The notes beneath the pieces were generated by a model. The model made no database searches. It saw only the letters and a program-made list of their open reading frames with translations, and was not told the DNA's origin. A program made the position numbers and the translations under genes. Shown in pieces: positions 51,590 to 60,900 of a stretch of 64,000 bases of DNA (position 1 is its first letter; every line of letters begins with the position of its first letter). The stretch spans positions 1-64,000 of the forward strand of contig DDSG01000075.1 in NCBI GenBank assembly GCA_002343325.1. The letters are read 5' to 3'. The DNA comes from Phycisphaerales bacterium UBA2396 (GTDB lineage Bacteria; Planctomycetota; Phycisphaerae; Phycisphaerales; UBA1924).

Positions 51590-51889
51590 TCAGTCCGCCG
51601 AAATGGACGAAGGCCCTTCCTTGCCGGCGACTCGCTCCATGTAACCGCTGCCCTTGCGCTCGTACTTGGTGAAACCAAGCCGTTCGAGGTTCTTGTTCGA
51701 CAGCGACGACTTCTGCTTGATGGGCGACCACTTGCCCGCGATCGCCGGCGCGACAATGGCACGCCGGACCGGCGCGCCCGTCTTGGGGTGCTTCGTCAGC
51801 GATTTGTCCTTGATCGACTGCGTGATCTCGAACTGCTCTCCGGTCGGATTCCCCTTCAAATCCAGCACGTCATAGACATACGTCGGCAT
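51590..51889 (-). CDS. FmdB-like small protein lacking the zinc cysteines, 99 aa
   Basis: The protein follows the FmdB-type zinc ribbon outline: MPTYVYDV at the start, FEITQSIKDKSLTKHP and TGAPVRRAI, where ordinary members have MPTYEYRC..C and L..CP.CG.PV.R. Every metal-binding Cys is absent (DVLDLKG for CxxCG; HPKTGAP for CPxCG). The C-terminal half (SSLSNKNLERLGFTKYERKGSGYMER) is as in longer FmdB-like proteins. Function unknown; it may keep the fold without zinc. Six bases after the KOW-like gene and in the same operon. Confidence 0.68.
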   Translation of the reverse strand: MPTYVYDVLDLKGNPTGEQFEITQSIKDKSLTKHPKTGAPVRRAIVAPAIAGKWSPIKQKSSLSNKNLERLGFTKYERKGSGYMERVAGKEGPSSISAD

Positions 51890-51895
51890 GTCTGA

Positions 51896-52360
51896 TTATT
51901 GCCCTTCTGCAGCACCCGCATCGCCCCCGGCCACCCGCGCTACCTCCGTCGGCTCGAAAAGGTCGCCGAAGTCCCGCGACGCCTCCTCACCGAGCCACAC
52001 CCGCGGGCGACCGAACTGCCCCAACTCGTACACCCGTCCTCGTCGTCCCCGATACCGGCCGGCCAGGATCTGCACTTCATCCCCGATCGCATAGGGAAAG
52101 CCGTTGAGGCAAGCCTGGTGGTGGTACAGCGGGCCCAACACCGGCCACCCGCCGATCAAGGCCAGCGTCCTTCCGAGCAGGACGCCAACCCAGCCGCACA
52201 CAAGCCCGTAGAACACACTCGCCCATGTCCAGCCGCCATCGGCCGCCCACGCCGCGCCGAGCACGAGCCCGAAGCTTGCTCCCGTGATCTCAAAGACTCG
52301 ACACCAGACCCGCCACGGGAGGTTCTCAGCGAACCATCGTTGCCGCCGCGTGATGTCCAC
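51896..52360 (-). CDS. membrane protein with a C-terminal KOW-like domain, 154 aa
   Basis: Two hydrophobic helices (ITGASFGLVLGAAWAADG; ASVFYGLVCGWVGVLLGRTLALIGGW) are followed by a soluble beta-type domain IGDEVQILAGRYRGRRGRVYELGQFGRPRVWLG, which has the KOW pattern (G-D-x-V...G...G..G.V) of ribosomal and NusG-like proteins. Whether it binds RNA or protein is unknown. The GTG at 52360 has AGGAG seven bases upstream. It lies 16 bp after the gene at 52377. Confidence 0.65.
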   Translation of the reverse strand: MDITRRQRWFAENLPWRVWCRVFEITGASFGLVLGAAWAADGGWTWASVFYGLVCGWVGVLLGRTLALIGGWPVLGPLYHHQACLNGFPYAIGDEVQILAGRYRGRRGRVYELGQFGRPRVWLGEEASRDFGDLFEPTEVARVAGGDAGAAEGQ

Positions 52361-52376
52361 CTGATCTCCTCACCAC

Positions 52377-52697
52377 TCAGCCGAAGCTGCGTCCGCTCTC
52401 CAGGTCGACGAGCTTCCACTTGAGATTTCGGCACGCCCGCTCGAGCACCGGCCACGCGATGTCGTCGTCGGTCATGGTCACCATCGCCTGCATGACGGTT
52501 TCCGTCGTCGTGGCGAGCTCGACGATCATCCCCGGGCCGTGGAGCACTTCCGTGCCGGCGCTCTTGGATCGTGCTGTGCCGTCCGGCGCGGTGTTGTACC
52601 GCGAGAGCGACGCGCGAACCTCGGCGTGGGTTCCCAGCGGCTGCGCGGGCTCGCCCTTGGCCACACTCTTCATCAGCACCACCTGACGCTTCGGCAT
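52377..52697 (-). CDS. hypothetical protein, 106 aa
   Basis: Not recognised; no signal or membrane segment. Segments of note are PLGTHAEVRASLSRYNTAPDGT and VELATTTETVMQAMVTMTDDDIAWPVLERACRNLKWKLVDLESGRSF, a mixed alpha/beta pattern. It has a near-perfect ribosome site (AAGGAGGAGCG before the ATG), suggesting strong translation. It lies nine bases after the response regulator gene. Confidence 0.68.
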   Translation of the reverse strand: MPKRQVVLMKSVAKGEPAQPLGTHAEVRASLSRYNTAPDGTARSKSAGTEVLHGPGMIVELATTTETVMQAMVTMTDDDIAWPVLERACRNLKWKLVDLESGRSFG

Positions 52698-52706
52698 CGC
52701 TCCTCC

Positions 52707-53249
52707 TTAGTCGCCCCCGCCGCCATCACCGCCGCCGCTCTCCCCGCTCTCGCTCCCGACGTCCTGGCCGGGTTCGTCGGTCTCGTCTTCGTCCGCGGTC
52801 CACTTCGAGTCGCCGTCCGGCCGACGCACCGGGCCCCGTTCTCGCACCAGCTCGGCCACGCGGGTGAGCAGCCTTTCGAGCGGCACGGGCTTGATCATGT
52901 ACCCGTCGACCCCGAGGCTCTCGGCGTAGGCCTGGTGGCGTCGTCCCTCGTTTGCCGTCACCATGATGACGATCGGGCTGTCGGCCTTCCCCTTGATCTT
53001 CTCAAGGGCGAGAAAGCCAGACCGCCCGGGGAGCATCATGTCGAGGATGACCACGTCCGGCGGATCTTCGGCGCACACGTCCACTGCCTCGTTCCCGTCC
53101 ATCGCAAGCCACGTCAGGGCACCCTCGGACTGGAACGCGGCGTCGAACGTGTCGAGCACGTCTCGATCGTCGTCGACGATGAGCACACGCACATCCTCCA
53201 GCCTCCCGGGGGGGACGTCCGCTCGCGTGTTCTCCGGCTCATCGCGCAT
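52707..53249 (-). CDS. response regulator receiver protein with acidic tail, 180 aa
   Basis: CheY-like receiver domain: acidic pair in LIVDDDRDVLDTF, phosphoacceptor Asp in DVVILDMMLPGRSG, Thr in VIMVTANEG and the Lys in MIKPVPLERL. No output domain follows; instead there is a disordered tail of Asp, Glu, Gly and Ser (DEDETDEPGQDVGSESGESGGGDGGGGD). No histidine kinase is adjacent. ATG 53249 is chosen over GTG 53258 because AGGAG sits eight bases before it. First gene of the four-gene operon ending at 51590. Confidence 0.86.
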   Translation of the reverse strand: MRDEPENTRADVPPGRLEDVRVLIVDDDRDVLDTFDAAFQSEGALTWLAMDGNEAVDVCAEDPPDVVILDMMLPGRSGFLALEKIKGKADSPIVIMVTANEGRRHQAYAESLGVDGYMIKPVPLERLLTRVAELVRERGPVRRPDGDSKWTADEDETDEPGQDVGSESGESGGGDGGGGD

Positions 53250-53273
53250 CGAGGTCACTCCTGACCCCCAATC

Positions 53274-54359
53274 CTACGGGGCCTGCCTCTGCTCACGCTC
53301 GCTCCGATCCACAACGCGATCGACGTCCGCCGAGGACATCCAGGGCAGGAGCGACATCTTCTCCCGCAGAGCCGCCGGGAAGGGCTTCCCCGCCCGTTCG
53401 TGCAGCGGCCTGCTCCTCCAGATTCGGTGCATCCAGAGGTACTGATCCGGAGCCGTCAAAATCATCCGCTCGAGCGCTCGCCGATACCGGGCTGTCAGAT
53501 AGAACAGCGGGTCGGGGTGCGTCGACCAGTCTTCCGGCCCGAAGACATCGGCGATCTCGACCTTGTAGCGGAGGCCCCCGCGGGAGGCCGCATCCGCGTG
53601 CTCGCGTGAGGCTTCGGCGGCCGAGACTCGCCTGGCGAACCCACAGACCACCGTCGCGTTGAACTGAATCGCCAGCAGCCCGATGGACTTGTACGTGCTG
53701 GTGAGTCGTCCGAAGAACGGAACGAACATCCCGCGGTCGCCGCCGTTCTGATCGGCAACGAGGCCGACCGGGCGACCCGCCGCGAGAGCCCCGGGCAGCT
53801 CGTGAACCGCGCCGAACTTGCTCACGAGCGTGATTCCCTGCCTCTCACGACTCTGGCGAACCCAGGCGTCCAGCGGCGCCAGGTCGAGCGGGCGGTAGAC
53901 CGCGTGCAGCGGGAACCCAAGCAGCCCCATCGCCGAGCCGATGAGCTCCCAGTTCCCCACGTGCCCCGTCAGCATGACGCACGCGCGATCGGTGATCATC
54001 CGACGAAGCTCGGGCAGCCGATCCGGCAGAATCAACTGATTCACCCACCCGTCACGGTTGAGCAGCCGGGGCGAAAACGCCAGCTCCACGCCAAGGCGGA
54101 ACAGATGTTCGTACGCGGCCAAGGCGTGGTGTCGGCGTTCGTCGGCGTCCCACTGGGGAAAGACCTCGCGGAGATTCTCGTCCGCGCGAGCAAGCCGCTT
54201 GCGATTCAGGCGTGCCGCCCCGAAGGTCCGGCCAAGCCCGCCCGCCAGATCCGCCATCGCCGGAAGCGCGCCGAGCATCGGCGCACCCAGCGCGGCCCGC
54301 ATCACGCCCGAGAGCGGCTCCTGGACCCACCACGGCATTCGCTTGAGCGTTCGGATCAA
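53274..54359 (-). CDS. LpxL/HtrB-family lipid A acyltransferase, about 361 aa
   Basis: Membrane-associated transferase of a secondary acyl chain to Kdo-lipid A. The HX4E dyad is in TGHVGNWELIG. NLREVFPQWDADERR, AVYRPLDLAPLDAWV and VADQNGGDRGMFVPFFGR are family motifs, as is the C-terminal QYLWMHRIWRSRP. Start is unsure: TTG at 54359 has GGAG nine bases upstream; ATG 54338 lacks a ribosome site; ATG 54446 falls in a hairpin loop and is unlikely. Consistent with kdtA at 14 kb. Confidence 0.83.
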   Translation of the reverse strand: MIRTLKRMPWWVQEPLSGVMRAALGAPMLGALPAMADLAGGLGRTFGAARLNRKRLARADENLREVFPQWDADERRHHALAAYEHLFRLGVELAFSPRLLNRDGWVNQLILPDRLPELRRMITDRACVMLTGHVGNWELIGSAMGLLGFPLHAVYRPLDLAPLDAWVRQSRERQGITLVSKFGAVHELPGALAAGRPVGLVADQNGGDRGMFVPFFGRLTSTYKSIGLLAIQFNATVVCGFARRVSAAEASREHADAASRGGLRYKVEIADVFGPEDWSTHPDPLFYLTARYRRALERMILTAPDQYLWMHRIWRSRPLHERAGKPFPAALREKMSLLPWMSSADVDRVVDRSEREQRQAP

Positions 54360-54431
54360 ACTCTTGCGCTCCGCACTCGCCGAGCAACCCCCGTTAACGT
54401 CAGCCGCGGCGAGGCCCGGTCCTGGAACGAA

Positions 54432-54461
54432 GCCGCCCGCGAACATGCGCTCGCGGGCGGC
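54432..54461 (-). terminator. strong hairpin after the coiled-coil envelope gene
   Basis: GCCGCCCGCGA / TCGCGGGCGGC, 11-bp perfect stem with an eight-base loop, located 33 bp past the stop at 54495 on the minus strand and followed by TTCGTT. It is a probable terminator, though the T run is poor. Confidence 0.6.
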
Positions 54462-54494
54462 AACTCGGTCATTCGCGTCGCAACCCGACGGCGA

Positions 54495-55865
54495 TTACTT
54501 CTTGCCAATCAGCGTGAACAAACGGTTCTGGTTGAGGATCGGCACGCTCGTGCTCGCGGCGGAACGGTAGAAGTTGTCGTACTTCTGCAGCTCGCCCTCG
54601 ATCCGGACGTACTGCTGAACCACCTCGATCGGGACGTCCGCGCCGGGCTTGGGCGGCAGCACGGGCTTCTCGCCCAGCACAAGGAAATCGACGTCGCCCG
54701 CCAGATCATCCACCACGCGCCCGCCCCACGCCTCGACCAGGTTCACCATGTCGGCCCGCTCGCCCGGAGTCGCAATCCCGTCGGCGTTGGTGTCAAAGTT
54801 GCCGAACACCACGAAGCGATAGACCTTCGACGGGTCGTAGATCGCGTTCGCCAGCACGTCGCCCTTCACCACGGGCGAGCCCTTCACCTCGGAGGTGATC
54901 CGGGCCGTCGACGTCTCGCTGTCAACCTTGATGATCTCAAGCGTCGCCTTTGGGCGGGCGTACTCGCCTGTCTTGGGATCGGGCTTGATCTGCTTGGCGT
55001 CGGCGTAGACCGCGAAGGTCATGCCCAGTTGGAGCTTCTGCTTGCTTCCCAGAGAGATCACGCACTCGCGTCCGCCGGGGATCGTCGCCAGCACCATCCC
55101 GTCGACCAGAGCTTCCTCGCTCTGCGCCGAGAGGAGGTTCTTGTTCTGCTCGCCACGCAGCTTCGCGTTGAGGTCGACAAGGATCAGATTCTCGCGCTCG
55201 AGGGCCGAGATCCGTTCGCGGTCCTTGCGGGCCCGCTCGCTGGCCTCGGACTCGAGCGAACGCACCGCGTCGCTCATCCGCGTCTCGACCGATGCAACCC
55301 CGTCGCGATAACCCTTGAGTTCGCCCTCGTACGACTCGATCTGCCGCTTGAGCCGGGCGTTCTCGTCCGCCAGGGCCCGCTGGGTCTCGCCGACCTGCCC
55401 GCGAACGCGGTCCACTTCGGCCGAGGCCTTGGCCCGGTCTTCGTCCGCGCTCGCCACGCGGGCTTCAAGAGTCGTCAACTCGCCGGCCTGGGAGGTGATC
55501 ACCGAGAGCAGCGGGGCGGTGTTCGATCCGACGACCCTCTTGACTTCCGCGTCAAACTGTTCGAACGAGAGATTCTCGCGGCCGGCGACCGTCCGCATCA
55601 CGCCGCCGACTCGGTCCTGCATGAACCCAACCAGACTCTTCCCGTCCTTGCGGGCCTGATCGGCCAACGCGGAGACCGCCGGGTTGTTCCGCTCGGTCGA
55701 ACGGATGTAGCGCTCCGTGTCGTTCTTGAGCTGGTTGAACTCTTCACGCTGCCCCGTGTACTTCCCGAAGTAGATCGCCCAGAGCACCAGGAACGTGAGC
55801 GATGTCACGGAGAAGAGGGTGATGGTGATCCCGACGCCAACGCTCGTGCTCGTACGACCTGCCAT
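54495..55865 (-). CDS. coiled-coil envelope protein with BRCT-like C-terminus, 456 aa
   Basis: One membrane helix near the N-terminus (about 10-33, VGVGITITLFSVTSLTFLVLWAIYF), then a long periplasmic coiled coil (about 100-245, with LTTLEARVASADEDRAKASAEVDRV and ENARLKRQIESYEGELKG). Next come a beta-rich region (LGSKQKLQLGMTFAVYADA) and a C-terminal segment that reads like a BRCT fold: VFGNFDTNADG, MVNLVEAWGGRVVDDLAGDVDFLVLGEKP. BRCT in an envelope protein would be unusual, so the match needs testing. GGAG lies nine bases before the ATG; a promoter is listed upstream. Confidence 0.7.
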   Translation of the reverse strand: MAGRTSTSVGVGITITLFSVTSLTFLVLWAIYFGKYTGQREEFNQLKNDTERYIRSTERNNPAVSALADQARKDGKSLVGFMQDRVGGVMRTVAGRENLSFEQFDAEVKRVVGSNTAPLLSVITSQAGELTTLEARVASADEDRAKASAEVDRVRGQVGETQRALADENARLKRQIESYEGELKGYRDGVASVETRMSDAVRSLESEASERARKDRERISALERENLILVDLNAKLRGEQNKNLLSAQSEEALVDGMVLATIPGGRECVISLGSKQKLQLGMTFAVYADAKQIKPDPKTGEYARPKATLEIIKVDSETSTARITSEVKGSPVVKGDVLANAIYDPSKVYRFVVFGNFDTNADGIATPGERADMVNLVEAWGGRVVDDLAGDVDFLVLGEKPVLPPKPGADVPIEVVQQYVRIEGELQKYDNFYRSAASTSVPILNQNRLFTLIGKK

Positions 55866-55975
55866 GTGAATCGCTCCAGACCTGTTCCCGATGCCACGCC
55901 GACCCGGTTCTCCGGGGCCGACGCTCCCGACTCGCCCCGGCCGGGCTTGCTGGCCCGTACCCGTGGAGGGGGAGG

Positions 55976-56004
55976 AGTGTCCCAGACCGGCCCGCCTCTG
56001 TCAA
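55976..56004 (-). promoter_or_regulatory. candidate sigma-70 promoter for the coiled-coil gene
   Basis: On the minus strand a perfect TTGACA (55999-56004) is followed, 17 bases later, by GACACT (55976-55981), a weak -10. It lies about 110 bp before the gene start and points the right way in the 226-bp divergent gap with argS. Confidence 0.4.
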
Positions 56005-56091
56005 ACGCCGTCCGATCCGGGGGTCCTGAGGATACGCCGCCCGACCTCCACAGTTCCGCACGGCCCAACCTCATCCCTACCATCGCCCTCC

Positions 56092-57963
56092 ATGCCCGAC
56101 CACACCCCTTCCACAGACCCGGCGGCACTCCTCACCCACCGCTTCTCACTCGCCATCGCCCGAGCTTTCCCCTCAGCCGCCGAGACCGACCCCCTCGTCG
56201 TCCCGAACAAGAACCCCAAACTTGGTGATTTTCAGTGCAATGCCGCCATGGGGCTCGCCAAACGTGTCGGCAAGCCCCCGCGGGAGGTCGCCAAGGCCCT
56301 CGCCGAAGCCGTGGATCTGGCCGATCTCTGCGAGCCACTTGCCGACGCCGACATTGCCGGCCCGGGGTTCATCAACCTCCGCCTGAAGGCTTCCGCCCTC
56401 GCCGGCATCCTGGCCCATTTCCGCCCCGCCTCCGCCGGCACCACGCCCAACCCGGGAACGACCGTTGTCGATCTCTGCGGCGTGAACCTCGCCAAGGAGA
56501 TGCACGTCGGGCATCTCCGCTCCACCATCATCGGTGATGCCCTCGCCCGTACCTTCCAACGTCTCGGCCACGCCGTCGTCCGCCAGAACCACCTGGGCGA
56601 CTGGGGTTTGCCCATCGCCATGGTCACCCACAAGGTCATGGACGAGTCGTCCGCCGGGCGTCTTGATCTGGCGAACCTGCGTCTGGCCGATCTCGACCGC
56701 CTGTACAAGGCGGCGCAGAAGCAGTACGCCCCCCCACCGGGCTTCGAGCTGGTCGCCACATCGCTGGCGCCTTTCGTGACATCCAAGCTCCACGCCGAGA
56801 TCGCCGACGACCTGGCGCAGGCACAGGCCGCCGCCCGCCATCTCGCCGACGCCAAGCAGACCCTGATCCGCCTGCAACGCAAGGACGCCGACGTCGTCCG
56901 CGTGTGGCAGCGGATTGTCGATGTCACCATCGCCGCCTGCGCCGAGAACTGCGCCAAGCTCAACGCCATCGTTCTGCCGGAGCACACCGCGGGCGAATCG
57001 TCCTACGCGGACGAGCTCGCGACGCTCGTGGAGGACCTGCTCCGCCGGGGGATCGCCGAGATCGACGACGGGGCGGCGGTCGTTCGGCTCGATCGGCCCG
57101 AGTTCGGCAACATCAAGGAGCCCTGCCTGATCCGCAAGGGCGACGGCGGGTTCCTGTACGCCACGACAGACCTCGCGGCGATCCGCCGCCGCGTCCAGAC
57201 CTTCAAGGCCGACCGCGTTGTCTATTGCGTCGATGCACGCCAGTCGCTGCACTTCCGCCAGGTCTTTGCCGCGGCCCACCGTGCCGGGTTCACCACGCGC
57301 CCGGACGGCACGATCGCCACGCTCGCCCACGCCGCGTTCGGCACCGTGCTGGGCGAAGACGGCAAGCCCTTCAAGACTCGCTCTGGCGAGAACGTCAAGC
57401 TGGCTGATCTGATCGACGAAGCCACGCAACGAGCCGCCGCCCAGATGCGCGAACGTCAGGCCGATGTGCCGCCCGAAGCGTTCGACCGGACCGCCTGGTC
57501 CGTCGGCGTGGCGGCGATCAAGTACGCCGATCTGTCGATCGAACGCGTGAAGGACTATGTCTTCAGCTTCGACCGCATGGTCGCCTTCGAAGGCAACACG
57601 GGCCCCTACCTGCTCTACGCCGGCGCCAGAATCCGGAGCATCTTCCGCAAGGCGGGGCTCGATCCCAACGCCTTCCGCGATGTTCCCCTTGTGCTCGAGC
57701 ATCCGGAGGAGCGGGCGCTCGCCCTGGCGATCCTGAGGTATCCGGCGGCCCTTGCCGCTGTGGGCGAGCACGCCGAGCCGCACCGCCTCTGCCAGTTCCT
57801 TTACGACCTGGCGGGCGCCTTTTCATCCTTCTACGCGGCCCATCGCGTGATCGACGCGCCCGAGCCCGTCCGGGCCTCGCGCCTGCGGCTTTGCCTGCTC
57901 ACCAGCGAGACACTCGAGGACGCCCTGACCTGCCTGGGCATCCCCGTCGTCGAACGCATGTGA
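56092..57963 (+). CDS. argS: arginyl-tRNA synthetase, 623 aa
   Basis: Class I synthetase charging tRNA-Arg. The N-terminal add-on domain (FQCNAAMGLAKRVGKPPREVA, INLRLKASAL) is followed by the HIGH region NLAKEMHVGHLRSTIIGDALAR. Then NHLGDWGLP, LIRKGDGGFLYATTDLAAI and YADLSIERVKDYVFSFDRMVAFEGNTGPYLLYAGARIRSIFRKA. The C-terminal anticodon-binding helices are LYDLAGAFSSFYAAHRV. ATG 56092 (MPDHTPSTDP) has no obvious ribosome site. Its stop abuts the leuS stop. Confidence 0.95.
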   Translation: MPDHTPSTDPAALLTHRFSLAIARAFPSAAETDPLVVPNKNPKLGDFQCNAAMGLAKRVGKPPREVAKALAEAVDLADLCEPLADADIAGPGFINLRLKASALAGILAHFRPASAGTTPNPGTTVVDLCGVNLAKEMHVGHLRSTIIGDALARTFQRLGHAVVRQNHLGDWGLPIAMVTHKVMDESSAGRLDLANLRLADLDRLYKAAQKQYAPPPGFELVATSLAPFVTSKLHAEIADDLAQAQAAARHLADAKQTLIRLQRKDADVVRVWQRIVDVTIAACAENCAKLNAIVLPEHTAGESSYADELATLVEDLLRRGIAEIDDGAAVVRLDRPEFGNIKEPCLIRKGDGGFLYATTDLAAIRRRVQTFKADRVVYCVDARQSLHFRQVFAAAHRAGFTTRPDGTIATLAHAAFGTVLGEDGKPFKTRSGENVKLADLIDEATQRAAAQMRERQADVPPEAFDRTAWSVGVAAIKYADLSIERVKDYVFSFDRMVAFEGNTGPYLLYAGARIRSIFRKAGLDPNAFRDVPLVLEHPEERALALAILRYPAALAAVGEHAEPHRLCQFLYDLAGAFSSFYAAHRVIDAPEPVRASRLRLCLLTSETLEDALTCLGIPVVERM

Positions 57964-60900
57964 TCAGCCCGCGACGATGTTCACGAGCCGACCTGGGACC
58001 ACGATCACCTTCTTGACCGCCTTCCCGCCGAGCGCTTTCTGCACCTCGCTGTCGGCCAGCGTGATCTCTTCGATCGCCTTGGGCTCCGCGTCGCTGGGCA
58101 CCACGACCTTGCAGCGCACTTTCCCCTGGATCTGCACCGCCAGCTCGACCGAGTCGTCCCGGAGCATCGCCGGATCAAACGCCGGCCAATCCGCCGTCGA
58201 TGCCAAACCGGGGCACCCCAGCTTCGACCACACCTCTTCCGCCACGTGCGGTGCGAAGGGGCACAGGACCCGCATGAACCGCGCGAGCTGATCCCTTGTC
58301 AGCCCCTGCGACGATGCGGCGTTGACAAACTCGATCATCGCGGCGATCGCCGTGTTGAACGACAGCTTCTCGATGTCCGAGCCGACCTTCGCGATCACGC
58401 GATGCAGCTGCTTCTCCAACGCACCGTCAGCAGTGACCGCCTCGCGAAGAACGCCGGTCTTCTCATCGACCGCAAGACGCCACACGCGCGATAGGAACCG
58501 GAACAACCCCGTGATGTCCCGCGGATTCCATGGCTTGCTCGCTTCCAGCGGGCCCATGTACATCTCGTACAGGCGGAACGTGTCCGCCCCGTACTCCGCG
58601 ATCACGTCGTCCGGGTTCACGACGTTTTTCAGACTCTTGCTCATCTTCGCCACGATCGGCGTCAGCTTCGTCCCCACCCCCCGCTCGACAAACTGCCCCT
58701 CCGACACCTCATCCACCTGATCGCACGGCACCAGCGTCTTGTCCGGACGCTGGTACGCAAAGCTCGTGATCAGCCCCTGGTGGAACAGCTTCTGGAACGG
58801 CTCGGGCGTCGACAAATAGCCCAGATCGTGCAGCACCTGATGCCAGAACCGCGAGTACAGTAGATGCCCGACCGCGTGCTCGCTCCCCCCCATGTACAGA
58901 TCCACCCCGCCCCGGGCGGCCTGGTTCTCCAAACCGGACCTCTCTCCCCCCATCCAATACCGATCCGCCTCGCGGGAGACGAACGCCCCGCTGTTCTTCG
59001 GATCGCAATACCTCACCATGTACCACGAACTGCCCGCGCTCCCCGGCATCGTGTTCGACTCGCGACGCACGCGTGTCTCCGGCGGCAGCACCGATGGATC
59101 AACGCCGGCCTCCCCTGCCGTCGTCTCCACCCACTCCCGCACTTTCCCCAGCAGAGGCAGCGGATCTTCGCTCTCCACCGGGGCATAGTCCGCCAGTTCG
59201 GGCAACGTCACGGGCAAGGCCTTCTCGCTCACCGGGTACGCACGCCCCTCCATATCGAACACCATCGGGAAGGGCTCGCCCCAGTACCTTTGCCGGCTGA
59301 ACGTCCAATCCCGAAGCTTGAAGTTCACTCGCTTCCGCCCGATCCCCTTGCGCTCGAGCCACGCCACCATCGCCGCTTTCGCCGCCTCGATCGTGAGCCC
59401 GTCGAGCGTCAGCTCGCTGTTCGCCGAGTTCGCCAGCACACCGGGCCCCGAATACGCCTGTCCCAGGCTCTCAAAGAACCGCCCGCCGAGGAAGCGCGCG
59501 GTGAAGTCGTCCACGTCGGTGAACCTCTGTTCTTCGATGAAGTCCATCCAGCCGATCTGCGTCGCACCCCGGCGTTCCCCAACCGACCCGGGCTTGTCCG
59601 GATCGGGAGCCGTCGCGTGGATCGTCACCGCGGTACCGCCCGACTCCCCCGCGCGGCGGGTCATCACCGTCTGCAGCGCGCCGCCCAGCCCGCCCGTCTC
59701 CGTATTCTGCGTCGTCACCCAGCCCAGATAGTCCGCCAAGACGCCGACCCAACGTTCGGGACTCCGTGCCGAGGGCGAGGCGTGCCGCGCGAAGTACGCC
59801 ATCGCCGCGTGCGGGCGGCTGTACACCACGTCCCGGATCGCCAGCCCGAACTTCTTCGCGAACTCATAGTCACGCTCGTCGTGCGCCGGAACCGCCATGA
59901 TCGCGCCCGTCCCGTACCCCATCAGCACGTAATCCGCGATCCACACGGGGATCTTCTCGCCCGTCGCCGGATTGATCGCCATCACCCCGCTGAACACCCC
60001 GCTCTTGACCTTGCTCTCCATCCGCTCCACGTCCGAGCGGTTGCGAGCACGCTCGACATACGCACGCACCGCCGGCACCACCGCCCCCGCCGGCGGCCGC
60101 TCCAGCACACGTGACACCAGCGGATGCTCCGGCGCCACCACCATGTACGTCGCCCCGAACAGCGTGTCCGCCCGTGTCGTGAAAACCGTCAGCGGGTCAA
60201 ACCCGCCCGTCAGCTCAAACCGGATCTCCGCCCCCTCGCTGCGCCCGATCCACTCCTCCTGCATCGCCTTCGTCGACGCCGGCCAGTCCAACCCCTTGAG
60301 TCCCTCCAGCAGCCGGTCCGCGTACGCCGTGATCCGGAACATCCACTGCTTCATCGGCTTGCGATACACGGGATACCCCCCGCGCTCGCTCTTCCCGTCG
60401 ATCACCTCGTCATTGGCGAGCACCGTCCCCAGCTTCGGGCACCAGTTGACGGTGACTGTGCCGAGATACGCAAGCCGGTACGAATCGAGCACCTGTGAAC
60501 GCTGATACTCAGTCAGTGAAGTCCACTCGCCGATTGGTTCTCTTGGATCGCCAAAGCGGGCAGTACCCGAAGGAGCTGAATGCGGATTCCATTCAACCTT
60601 ACGCTTACCCGCTTCGAATTCCGCGCTGAGCTCCGCGATCGGCCTTGCCTTCCTCGCCTCGGGATCAAACCACGAGTCATACAGCTTCAGAAAGATCCAC
60701 TGCGTCCACTTGTAGTACTCGGGGTCGATCGTCCCGACCTCGCGCGTCCAGTCATACGAAAACCCGAACCGCTGCAACTGCCGTCGGAAGTTGTCGATCG
60801 CCTTCCGCGTCGTGATCGCCGGGTGCACCCCCGTCTGGATCGCGTACTGCTCCGCCGGCAGCCCGAACGCGTCCCACCCCATCGGGTGCAGCACGTTGAA

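Noticed and set aside
53802..56228. 808-codon plus-strand open frame across the acyltransferase and coiled-coil genes
   Set aside because: Antisense to two genes with clear motifs and ribosome sites. The composition is Arg/His/Leu-biased with no domain.
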